The notes under the pieces: model-generated | What the model saw: only the letters and a program-made list of their open reading frames with translations | What the model was told of the DNA's origin: nothing | The model's database searches: none | Translations under genes and position numbers: made by a program | Source: Rhodobacteraceae bacterium UBA6141 | GTDB taxonomy: Bacteria > Pseudomonadota > Alphaproteobacteria > Rhodobacterales > Rhodobacteraceae | Assembly (NCBI GenBank): GCA_002423245.1 | Contig: DIVD01000011.1 | Location: 1 to 23,336, forward strand | Length of the DNA stretch: 23,336 nt | Direction of reading: 5' to 3' | Shown here: positions 17,882-23,336 of the stretch, piece after piece | Position numbering within the stretch: the stretch's first letter is position 1 | How the letters are laid out: each line of letters starts with the position of its first letter

Positions 17882-18901
17882 TCAGCCTGCAAGGAACACC
17901 TCCAGCTCTGCCTCGTCCGCAAGCAGCCCGCGACCGGGGAGGTAGCGGGCGAGCGCGGCGCGGTCCTCGGCGCCGATCCTGAAGACCCATTTGCGGTGCA
18001 GCGCCAGCATCGGTTCGGGCGCGTTTTCGCACCCTGCAAGCGCGCGCGCCAGATCGCCGGGCTCGGTCGCGCTCAGCCGGCGGATCCACGGCGCCTCGAT
18101 CGGGGCAAAGCGCCGCTGCCAGTCGGCGTTGCCGCCCCCGGTCGCGGCATAGAGCAACATGAATTCCGTCGATTGCGCGCTGCGGCGGGCGAAGAAGCTT
18201 TCCAGCGGGCCGACCGCGCGCTCGATGCGGTCGGTCGCGGCGCGGAAGTCCTCGGCGCGCAGCACCACCGGAGTCGAGGATTCGGGCATCGTGGCTCCGG
18301 GGGCCAGCACCGCACCGATGCGCCTCGCCGAGGCGCTGGACCAGGTGGCAAGCTTGGGCGAGGGGGTGACCATCGCCACCCGCGCCCGGCCGTCCGGTGC
18401 GACGAACAGCCCCGCATCCGCCGGCGCCACGAAGAAGTTCTTCGCGTCGAGGATCACCGCGTGGCTGCCCGTCACCAGCCGCGCCGCATACAGCTTGAAC
18501 GCCTGCTGCATCAGCCAGCCGGCGTTCAGCCCCCAGCCATAGATCGTGCGCCTCCGGCCAAGCAGCCGGTCGCGCCAATGCCGCCACGCACAGCGCGGAC
18601 CCGCCACCCAAAGCCGCTCCACCCGGTCCAGCGGGCCGCGAAACCGGCCCGGCATCATCGCGCTGCCGCGCACGAACTCCACCCGCCCGGCATGGCGGCC
18701 CCAGTCGGCCCGTACCGTCTCGAAGGCGGCGATACAGGCGTCCTCGTCCTTGTCATTGGCGATGACAAGGATGCGGCCCACCCCCTCGGGCGCGAGGAAC
18801 CGATCCATCGAGCGGGCCTGCAACCGCAGCAGCGGAAGCTCCGTGCGAAAGCAGACGGTGATGAAGTCGAGGGTGGTGCCGCTGGTCACGCTCACGCTCA
18901 C
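17882..18901 (-). CDS. DUF6492-like, glycosyltransferase-fold protein
   Basis: About 339 residues. The start FITVCFRTELPLLRLQARSMDRFL followed by RILVIANDKDEDACIAAFETVRADW resembles the nucleotide-binding half of a GT-A glycosyltransferase. The middle GWGLNAGWLMQQAFKLYAARLV with VILDAKNFFVAP could hold an acidic LDAKN metal-site variant. This pattern is what I recall for DUF6492 proteins, but the sugar and acceptor are unknown. No signal peptide or membrane helix is obvious. The GTG start at 18901 overlaps the pccA TGA (GTGA) and has GGAG 5 nt upstream inside pccA; in-frame GTGs at 18895 and 18889 are alternatives. The coupling implies expression with pccA. Confidence 0.72.
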   Translation of the reverse strand: MSVSVTSGTTLDFITVCFRTELPLLRLQARSMDRFLAPEGVGRILVIANDKDEDACIAAFETVRADWGRHAGRVEFVRGSAMMPGRFRGPLDRVERLWVAGPRCAWRHWRDRLLGRRRTIYGWGLNAGWLMQQAFKLYAARLVTGSHAVILDAKNFFVAPADAGLFVAPDGRARVAMVTPSPKLATWSSASARRIGAVLAPGATMPESSTPVVLRAEDFRAATDRIERAVGPLESFFARRSAQSTEFMLLYAATGGGNADWQRRFAPIEAPWIRRLSATEPGDLARALAGCENAPEPMLALHRKWVFRIGAEDRAALARYLPGRGLLADEAELEVFLAG

Positions 18902-20901
18902 TCGAACTCCATGATGACCTCGTCCACCCGGAGGCTCGCCCCCGGCGCGGCGGCGATCTTCCTGATGGTGCCCTTGCGTTCGGCGCGCAGGATATTCTCC
19001 ATCTTCATCGCCTCGACGGTGCACAGCGCCTGGCCTTCCTGCACCTCGTCGCCTTCGGCCACATAGATCTTGGCGACAAGCCCCGGCATCGGGCAGAGCA
19101 GGAATTTCGAGGTGTCGGGCGGCAGCTTCTCGGGCATCAGCGCGGCAAGCTTCGCCTGGCGGGGGCTGCGCACATGCACCTTCAGGTCGGCGCCGCGCAG
19201 CCGCAGGCGAAAGCCCTGCGGGATCTTGCCCACCTTCATCACCAGCGGGGTTCCGTCCACATCCAGCCGCGCGAGGCTCTGCCCCGGCCGCCAGTCCGAA
19301 ACGACGCGGTGCTGGCTGCCATCCTCGAAGCGCACCGTCGCGCCCTCCCGGTCGGCCCCGATGCCGACGCGGAAGGACTCGCCCTGCAGCGAAACCACCC
19401 AGTCGGTGCCGACATGGCGCTCGTGATTGCCAAGCCGGCCGGAAATCCGCGAGCGCCGGATCTCGGCCACGCGGTGCATCGCGGCGGCGGCGGCGGCGAC
19501 GCGGCGCAGCGTGCCTTCGGTCAGCGTCGCGCCCTGAAAGCCCTCGGGATATTCCTCGGCGATGAAGGCGGTGGTGATGTTGCCCGACACGAAGCGCGGA
19601 TGGTCCATCACCGCGGCGACGAAGGGCAGGTTGTGGCCGATCCCCTCCACCTCGAAGGTGTCGAGCGCCAGCCGCATCTCCTCGATCGCCTGCAGCCGGG
19701 TCGGCGCCCAGGTGCAGAGCTTGGCGATCATCGGGTCGTAATACATGCTGATCTCGCCGCCCTCATAGACGCCGGTATCGTTGCGCACGATCCCGCCGCC
19801 TTCGGTCGGCCCTTCCACCGGCGGGCGATAGCGGGTCAGCCGCCCGATCGAGGGCAGGAAGTTGCGGTAGGGATCCTCGGCATAGAGCCGGCTTTCCATC
19901 GCCCAGCCGTTGATCCTGAGGTCCGATTGCGCGAAGGGCAGCGGCTCCCCGGCGGCCACGCGGATCATCTGCTCCACCAGATCAATGCCGGTGATCAGTT
20001 CGGTGACCGGGTGTTCCACCTGAAGCCGGGTGTTCATCTCGAGGAAGTAGAAGTTGCGGTTGCCGTCGACGATGAACTCCACCGTCCCGGCGCTGGTATA
20101 GCCCACCGCCTTCGCCAGCGCGCAGGCCTGCTCGCCCATCGCCCTGCGCGTCGCCTCGTCGAGAAACGGGCTCGGCGCCTCCTCGATCACCTTCTGGTTC
20201 CGCCGCTGGATCGAGCATTCGCGTTCATGCAGATAGACGCAGTTGCCGTGGCTGTCGGCCAGCACCTGAATCTCGATATGCCGGGGCTGGGTCACGAATT
20301 TCTCGATGAAGATGCGGTCATCGCCGAAGCTCGCCGCCGCCTCGTTCTTCGAGGACTGGAAGCCTTCCTTGACCTCGCTCTCGCTCCAGGCGATGCGCAT
20401 CCCCTTGCCGCCGCCGCCCGCCGAGGCCTTGATCATCACCGGATAGCCGATCTCGCCCGAGATGCGCACCGCCTCGTCGCCGTCGGCGATCAGGCCCATG
20501 TAGCCCGGCACCGTGGACACCCCCGCCTCCTGCGCGAGCTTCTTCGAGGTGATCTTGTCGCCCATCGCCTCGATCGCCGGCGAGGGCGGGCCGATGAACA
20601 CCACGCCCGCCTTTTCCAGCGCCGCGGCGAAGTTCATGTTCTCGCTCAGAAAGCCATAGCCCGGATGCACCGCCTCGGCGCCGCTCTGGCGGACCGCCTC
20701 CATGATCCTGTCGATCACGATATAGGACTGCGCGGCCGGGGGCGGGCCGATATGCACCGCCTCGTCGGCCATCTTGACATGCAGCGCGTTGCGGTCGGCA
20801 TCGGAATAGACGGCGACCGTGCGGATGCCCATCTTGCGCGCGGTCTTGATGACGCGGCAGGCGATCTCGCCCCGGTTGGCGATCAGGATCTTCTTGAACA
20901 T
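18898..20901 (-). CDS. pccA: Propionyl-CoA carboxylase alpha subunit (biotin carboxylase + biotin carrier)
   Basis: A 667-residue biotin-containing subunit that carboxylates biotin with ATP and bicarbonate and passes the carboxyl group to the PccB partner to make methylmalonyl-CoA from propionyl-CoA. The biotin carboxylase domain begins MFKKILIANRGEIACRVIKTA, with the ATP-grasp glycine loop KASAGGGGKGM, HIEIQVLAD, and RLQVEHPVTE with YAEDPYRNFLPS. The BT linker domain (about 500-595) is specific to PCC-type enzymes. The C-terminal biotinyl domain has EAMKMEN with the biotin-accepting Lys633. A GGGGAG site precedes the ATG. It is separated from upstream small genes by a strong terminator, so it needs its own promoter; I see no good one in the ~50 nt available. 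Confidence 0.96.
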   Translation of the reverse strand: MFKKILIANRGEIACRVIKTARKMGIRTVAVYSDADRNALHVKMADEAVHIGPPPAAQSYIVIDRIMEAVRQSGAEAVHPGYGFLSENMNFAAALEKAGVVFIGPPSPAIEAMGDKITSKKLAQEAGVSTVPGYMGLIADGDEAVRISGEIGYPVMIKASAGGGGKGMRIAWSESEVKEGFQSSKNEAAASFGDDRIFIEKFVTQPRHIEIQVLADSHGNCVYLHERECSIQRRNQKVIEEAPSPFLDEATRRAMGEQACALAKAVGYTSAGTVEFIVDGNRNFYFLEMNTRLQVEHPVTELITGIDLVEQMIRVAAGEPLPFAQSDLRINGWAMESRLYAEDPYRNFLPSIGRLTRYRPPVEGPTEGGGIVRNDTGVYEGGEISMYYDPMIAKLCTWAPTRLQAIEEMRLALDTFEVEGIGHNLPFVAAVMDHPRFVSGNITTAFIAEEYPEGFQGATLTEGTLRRVAAAAAAMHRVAEIRRSRISGRLGNHERHVGTDWVVSLQGESFRVGIGADREGATVRFEDGSQHRVVSDWRPGQSLARLDVDGTPLVMKVGKIPQGFRLRLRGADLKVHVRSPRQAKLAALMPEKLPPDTSKFLLCPMPGLVAKIYVAEGDEVQEGQALCTVEAMKMENILRAERKGTIRKIAAAPGASLRVDEVIMEFE

Positions 20902-20951
20902 GGCTCTCCCCGTACGGTGACGATATGGCCGCCCGGCAGGGGGCAGGCATG

Positions 20952-20984
20952 AAAAAGGCCGCCGGGGCGCGATGCTCCGGCAGC
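20952..20984 (-). terminator. Rho-independent terminator downstream of lipoprotein gene 1
   Basis: On the minus strand an 8-bp stem gctgccgg/ccggcggc (one G-T pair) around a 12-nt loop is followed at once by TTTTT. It lies about 50 nt after the small lipoprotein stop and about 50 nt before pccA, so it separates those transcription units. Confidence 0.68.
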
Positions 20985-21033
20985 CGGTCCGTGATGAATG
21001 GCGAACGGGCGCGCGCCCGTCAGGCGGCGCGGG

Positions 21034-21273
21034 TCAGCACAGGTTGACGTCGTCGCACAGCGCGCCCGCGGCGCCGCCGATGACCGCGCCCTCCAGCGCG
21101 TCGCCGCCGGTGACAGCGGCGCCGACGCCGCCGATGGAGGCGCCGACCGCGCTTCGTTCGAGATCGTTGCTGCCGCAAGCCGAAACGACCCCGAGCGCCA
21201 GGATGGCCGCGCAATGCCGCAGTCCGGTGCCGTGCCGGGGCCGCGCGCCGTGCCGGAGTCTGGTGCCTTGCAT
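21034..21273 (-). CDS. Small glycine-zipper lipoprotein 1 with CDDxxxC end
   Basis: A 79-residue predicted lipoprotein. Lipobox VSAC places the lipidated cysteine at C33. The mature part is 47 residues of Gly/Ala-rich sequence (VGASIGGVGAAVTGGDALEGAVIGGAAGAL) resembling a glycine zipper that could pack against or insert in membrane, and it ends CDDVNLC. The pre-lipobox region is unusually long because residues 3-20 are three copies of a hexapeptide ending RH (GTRLRH, GARPRH, GTGLRH), encoded by an 18-bp DNA repeat. ATG at 21273 has a GGAGG site inside a 12-bp palindrome. It is a paralogue of the gene at 21535-21744 and is followed by a clear terminator. Function unknown. Confidence 0.75.
   Translation of the reverse strand: MQGTRLRHGARPRHGTGLRHCAAILALGVVSACGSNDLERSAVGASIGGVGAAVTGGDALEGAVIGGAAGALCDDVNLC
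21214..21267. repeat. 18-bp coding tandem repeat in a signal-peptide n-region
   Basis: Three 18-bp units encode residues 3-20 of lipoprotein 1. Units 1 and 3 differ at 3 of 18 positions and units 1 and 2 at 5. The repeat extends the basic n-region in frame without touching the hydrophobic core or lipobox. Confidence 0.75.
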
Positions 21274-21284
21274 GACGAATATCC

Positions 21285-21296
21285 TCCAGATCTGGA
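21285..21296. promoter_or_regulatory. 12-bp perfect palindrome at the ribosome site of lipoprotein 1
   Basis: tccagatctgga is a perfect palindrome whose minus-strand end forms part of the GGAGG Shine-Dalgarno of the lipoprotein gene. It could be a repressor site or coincidence; no promoter boxes of quality were found next to it. Confidence 0.3.
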
Positions 21297-21420
21297 AATG
21301 GCTGTTGCCATCCCAACATCCAGAGGCCCGCTGCGGTTCCCCCGCGCGGCGCCCCGACAGCAGAAAACTCCGCGCCCGGGCGACGCAGCAGCCTGTCCGG
21401 AGCCCGCTCCGCCGCTTTGC

Positions 21421-21528
21421 CCCGGCGCCGCGCCGCGGCGATTCAGGCCCGGCGCCGCGCCGCGGCGATTCAGGCCCGGCGCAGCGCCGCGGCGATTCAG
21501 GCCCGCCGCCGGGGCGCGGCGATGCAGT
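21421..21528. repeat. 27-bp tandem array, four units, each strongly palindromic
   Basis: Units lie at 21421-21447, 21448-21474 (identical), 21475-21501 (one change) and 21502-21528 (about five changes). Each of the first three contains the 10-bp palindrome cgccgcggcg and a GATTC, that is a GANTC site of the kind methylated by CcrM in alphaproteobacteria; the fourth has lost the GANTC. The array begins 6 nt after the stop of lipoprotein 2, so it would be a structured 3' untranslated region that could also stop transcription. It fills much of the 261-nt gap between the two lipoprotein genes, which otherwise holds nothing I recognise. Confidence 0.93.
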
Positions 21529-21534
21529 GCAAGA

Positions 21535-21744
21535 TCAGTAGGAGCGGCGGCAGATGCCCGCGTCGTCGCACAGCGCGCCCGCACCAGCGCCAAGCGCCGC
21601 GCCGGCGACCGCGTTGTTGTCGGTCGCATCCGCGATGACCGCGCCCGCAGCGGCGCCGGCAAGCGCCCGCTGGCTGTCGGTTTCCATGCAGCCGGCAAGG
21701 GCCGAAAGGCCAATGGCCGCGAGAATGAATTTGGTGTTGCGCAT
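21535..21744 (-). CDS. Small glycine-zipper lipoprotein 2 with CDDxxxC end
   Basis: A 69-residue predicted lipoprotein: signal peptide MRNTKFILAAIGLSALAG, lipobox LAGC, lipidated C19. The mature 51 residues are Ala/Gly-rich with alternating small residues (ALAGAAAGAVIADATDNNAVAG, AALGAGAGAL), then CDDAGICRRSY. The GALCDDxxxC end matches lipoprotein 1, so the two are paralogues; the paired cysteines could form a disulfide in the periplasm. ATG at 21744 has a GGAGGCGGAG site; longer in-frame starts lack one. A separate promoter is likely (21782-21809). Function unknown. Confidence 0.78.
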   Translation of the reverse strand: MRNTKFILAAIGLSALAGCMETDSQRALAGAAAGAVIADATDNNAVAGAALGAGAGALCDDAGICRRSY

Positions 21745-22093
21745 GTTGCTCCGCCTCCAGAATGGATTTTTATGTGGCGACATTCTAGCGCAGACGCCGC
21801 CTGTTGAAAGCAAATTCCGCGTGACTTCGCCGCATCGGCAGCCCGCCGCCGACCCGGAATGACCGCGGCCGAAAAGGGCGACCTGATCCACAAGGGACCA
21901 GGCCGGCAGTCAGGGGAAGGGTAACGGTTGCAACGAACCGGGACGGCGGCCCCGTGCAGAAGTGCCCCGTGCAGGACCTCCGCCGCAGCCCGACCATGCC
22001 GCGCGCCCTGTGCCCGGGCAACCGCCACGGCCCCATACGCCGCGCCATGCGCGGGTTGCTGCCGGATCGTTGGTGGGGCTGGCGGCGACACGC
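21745..22093. other. 349-nt gap without a recognisable gene
   Basis: Apart from the lipoprotein 2 promoter at its left end, this stretch shows only short structure: a 15-bp-period direct repeat of ccccgtgcag (21950-21959 and 21965-21974) and a small hairpin cgcgc-cat-gcgcg (22041-22053) after the acidic-tail gene. Open frames across it have Arg/Pro-rich low-complexity translations and no ribosome sites. No tRNA or known RNA gene was recognised. Confidence 0.5.
21782..21809 (-). promoter_or_regulatory. Candidate promoter of lipoprotein 2
   Basis: TAGAAT (21782-21787) on the minus strand matches the -10 consensus at 5/6. TTTCAA (21804-21809) 16 nt upstream is a weaker -35. The predicted leader is about 37 nt and AT-richer than its surroundings. 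Confidence 0.42.
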
Positions 22094-22498
22094 CTATTCG
22101 TCCTCGTCCATGTCGTCCCCGTCATCCTCGCCGAAGCCGAAATCCTCGGCCCCCTCGGCGAACACCTCGGGGAAGGCCGCCTGCGCGCGCTTCAGGTCGA
22201 TCCTCAGCAGGGCCTCGTAGCTTTCGGGGTCGAACGGCTCCTCGGCCGGAACCACCTCGCGCCCGAACAGCCAGGACAGGCGCCCGGCATCGAGGTTGCC
22301 CCTCTCGAACGGCTCTTCGCCGAACTGCGCCCAAAGCGCCGCCATGAAGCCGGCATCGGCCTTGCGGTCGGCCGGGCTGCGGTCGCGAAAGCGTTCGCGC
22401 CGGATGATCCTGGTCGCACCCTTCTTGTTGGCGCGGCGGATGACGAACTGGAAATCGGTCCCGGGAAGACGGCCGGGAAAGCCGCGATGCTTCAGCAT
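22094..22498 (-). CDS. Conserved-looking hypothetical protein with acidic tail
   Basis: A 134-residue protein I do not recognise with certainty. The N-terminal 50 residues are basic (MLKHRGFPGRLPGTDFQFVIRRANKKGATRIIRRERFRDRSPADRKADAG), the middle has FMAALWAQFGEEPFERGNLDAGRLSWLFG, and the last ~20 residues are acidic (FGFGEDDGDDMDEDE). There is no signal peptide or membrane helix, so it is presumably cytoplasmic. The charge split suggests a nucleic-acid or protein contact, but no function can be assigned. A GCGGAG site precedes the ATG. Codon use looks native. Its position between pccB and pccA suggests an accessory role or plain synteny. Confidence 0.72.
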   Translation of the reverse strand: MLKHRGFPGRLPGTDFQFVIRRANKKGATRIIRRERFRDRSPADRKADAGFMAALWAQFGEEPFERGNLDAGRLSWLFGREVVPAEEPFDPESYEALLRIDLKRAQAAFPEVFAEGAEDFGFGEDDGDDMDEDE

Positions 22499-22531
22499 GG
22501 GCTGCGCTCCGCGATGCGGCCCGAGGCAGGC

Positions 22532-22561
22532 GGGCGGGCGGGCGGGCGGGCAGGCGGGGGG
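22532..22561. repeat. CGGG microsatellite / G-quadruplex-prone run
   Basis: Five GGG triplets separated by single C residues, then AGGC and a run of six G, lie on the plus strand, 34 nt upstream of the acidic-tail gene. Plus is the template strand for that gene, so the mRNA leader would be C-rich. Confidence 0.85.
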
Positions 22562-22604
22562 TCAGGCGGCGTCACCCGCGCCTGACCGGCCGCGATCATC
22601 GCGG
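22560..22604 (-). terminator. Hairpin and palindrome downstream of the DUF6497-like gene
   Basis: A 9-bp stem (ggtcaggcg/cgcctgacc, 22560-22568 with 22579-22587) is preceded on the minus strand by the 15-nt palindrome ccgcgat-c-atcgcgg (22590-22604). Together they lie 64-108 nt after the DUF6497-like stop. There is no T run, only the C tract complementary to the CGGG repeat. Termination, attenuation or an operator are all possible. Confidence 0.3.
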
Positions 22605-22667
22605 ATGCGCGCGGCGCCGCCGCGGCCGCGCTGCGGCACCGGCGCGGGACAGGCGGCTGACCCGGCA

Positions 22668-23054
22668 TCAGAACATCTCCCATTCGCACCTCTCCCCCGC
22701 CGGACGGTAGGCCTCGAAATACTGCACCGCCTCGGGGTCGGTCTGCCCGAAGGGCACGTCCCTGTCGGAAAGCGAGATCACCACCTGCGAGGGCTGCGGC
22801 CCGATGGCGGACAGGCGCGGCAGCGCGAAGGTCTCGCACAGCCACAGCATGTCCGCCGCCGCCGTCTCGAAATCGACATCGCCCGCGATGGCCGGCGCGA
22901 GGAAGCGGAACCGCGCGGTCAGCCCCTCGGGCCCCGGCGCGCCATGCACCGTTTCCAGCCAGGTGACCGCCATGCCCGAGGGCGTGACGATCTCTTCGGC
23001 CGCCGCAGCCGTGGCGGCGAGCATCACCATGCCCATGACGATCCCTTGCCGCAC
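22668..23054 (-). CDS. Secreted DUF6497-like protein
   Basis: A 128-residue predicted periplasmic protein. The signal peptide is MRQGIVMGMVMLAATAAAA, followed by EEIVTPSGMAVTWLETVHGAPG, LTARFRFLAPAIAG, DMLWLCETFALPRL and PSQVVISLSDRDVPFGQTDPEAVQYFEAYRP, ending GERCEWEMF. The two cysteines of the mature part (in LWLCETF and ERCEW) could pair. I associate this pattern with DUF6497, recalled from Rhodobacterales genomes next to pccB, but no activity is known. Its start is 12 nt after the pccB stop, so it is almost surely co-transcribed with pccB. Confidence 0.78.
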   Translation of the reverse strand: MRQGIVMGMVMLAATAAAAEEIVTPSGMAVTWLETVHGAPGPEGLTARFRFLAPAIAGDVDFETAAADMLWLCETFALPRLSAIGPQPSQVVISLSDRDVPFGQTDPEAVQYFEAYRPAGERCEWEMF

Positions 23055-23066
23055 GCGGGGGCCCCT

Positions 23067-23336
23067 CTACAGCGGAATGTTGTCGTGCTTCTTCCAGGGG
23101 TTCGACAGCTTCTTGCTGCGCAGGCTGGCAAAGGCCCGGGCCACGCGCCTGCGGGTGGAGCGCGGCTGGATCACCTCGTCGATGAAGCCCTTCTCGGCGG
23201 CGATGAACGGGTTGGCGAAGCGGTCCTCGTAATCCTTGACCCGCGCCGCGATCTTCTCGGGATCGCCAAGCTCGCTGCGATAGAGGATCTCCACCGCGCC
23301 CTTCGCGCCCATCACCGCGATTTCCGCGGTCGGCCA
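23067..23336 (-). CDS. pccB: Propionyl-CoA carboxylase beta subunit (partial, C-terminal 89 residues)
   Basis: The C-terminal end of the carboxyltransferase subunit that moves the carboxyl group from biotin to propionyl-CoA. The visible sequence begins WPTAEIAVMGAKGAVEILYR, followed by DYEDRFANPFIAAEKGFIDEVIQP, RRRVARAFASLRSKK and NPWKKHDNIPL at the end. WPxAxIAVMG and KKHxNIPL are characteristic of PCC/ACC-type beta subunits. The rest lies beyond the right edge. It pairs with pccA about 2.2 kb downstream, with four small genes between. Confidence 0.95.
   Translation of the reverse strand, partial: WPTAEIAVMGAKGAVEILYRSELGDPEKIAARVKDYEDRFANPFIAAEKGFIDEVIQPRSTRRRVARAFASLRSKKLSNPWKKHDNIPL

Noticed and set aside
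19174..20952. A 592-codon plus-strand open frame opposite pccA
   Set aside because: Antisense shadow; pccA on the minus strand shows all biotin carboxylase and biotinyl motifs.
21421..21528. CRISPR array
   Set aside because: The repeats are directly adjacent with no unique spacers and there are no cas genes; this is a simple tandem repeat.
20883..22091. A 402-codon minus-strand open frame with repeated GLNRRGAAP
   Set aside because: It crosses the terminator, the 27-bp array and both lipoprotein genes in another frame. The peptide repeat is only the translation of the array, and the rest is low complexity.
21745..22093. tRNA or small structured RNA gene
   Set aside because: No cloverleaf, no T-loop consensus and no terminator-linked transcript structure was found; only short repeats and a small hairpin.

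Overview
The window is a GC-rich stretch of an alphaproteobacterial chromosome, most likely from the Rhodobacterales (Rhodobacter/Paracoccus/Cereibacter group). The main reasons are the uninterrupted single-chain PntA, the short (~445 aa) alphaproteobacterial ProS, the perM-type permease / Hda-like / ppk1 / ppx block, and the pccB - small accessory genes - pccA - mcm neighbourhood. No phage, insertion sequence, CRISPR array, tRNA or rRNA gene was seen. Most of the window is ordinary core metabolism. The less ordinary material is in the gaps and small genes, especially 20.9-22.7 kb.

Layout. (1) 1-2439, minus strand: pntA then pntB (cut by the left edge), the proton-translocating NAD(P) transhydrogenase. 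(2) 2719-4056, minus: proS. (3) 4238-10037, plus: AI-2E/PerM-type permease, a DnaA-related Hda-like protein overlapping it by 1 nt, polyphosphate kinase ppk1, and a Ppx/GppA phosphatase; this couples a predicted replication-initiation regulator to polyphosphate synthesis and breakdown. (4) 10055-12341, minus: a secreted protein with xDPLP repeats, an endonuclease/exonuclease/phosphatase-family enzyme, and a soluble TerB + J-domain protein whose promoter predicts a leaderless mRNA. (5) 12423-13558, minus: a glyoxalase-like protein and a GNAT acetyltransferase, overlapping by 4 nt. (6) 13694-14929, plus: nhaA. (7) 15048-23336, mostly minus: propionyl-CoA to succinyl-CoA genes. In transcription order these are pccB (partial), a secreted DUF6497-like protein, an acidic-tailed protein, two tiny paralogous lipoproteins, a strong terminator, pccA, a DUF6492-like glycosyltransferase-fold protein coupled to pccA by a GTGA overlap, then a DUF4174 protein (plus strand), then methylmalonyl-CoA mutase.

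How they work together. PccA and PccB form biotin-dependent propionyl-CoA carboxylase, and Mcm converts the (R)-methylmalonyl-CoA formed after epimerisation into succinyl-CoA; the epimerase is not in this window. Ppk1 and Ppx make and degrade polyphosphate. PntAB supplies NADPH, ProS charges tRNA-Pro, and NhaA exchanges Na+ for H+.

Unusual structure: several short tandem repeats (16 bp after proS, 15 bp coding in the secreted protein, 18 bp in a lipoprotein signal peptide, 27 bp x4 between the two lipoproteins, and a CGGG run near 22.5 kb). The paired CDDxxxC lipoproteins with a structured, GANTC-bearing 27-bp array between them are the best candidates for something undescribed. All product calls rest on reading translated sequence; no database search was run.
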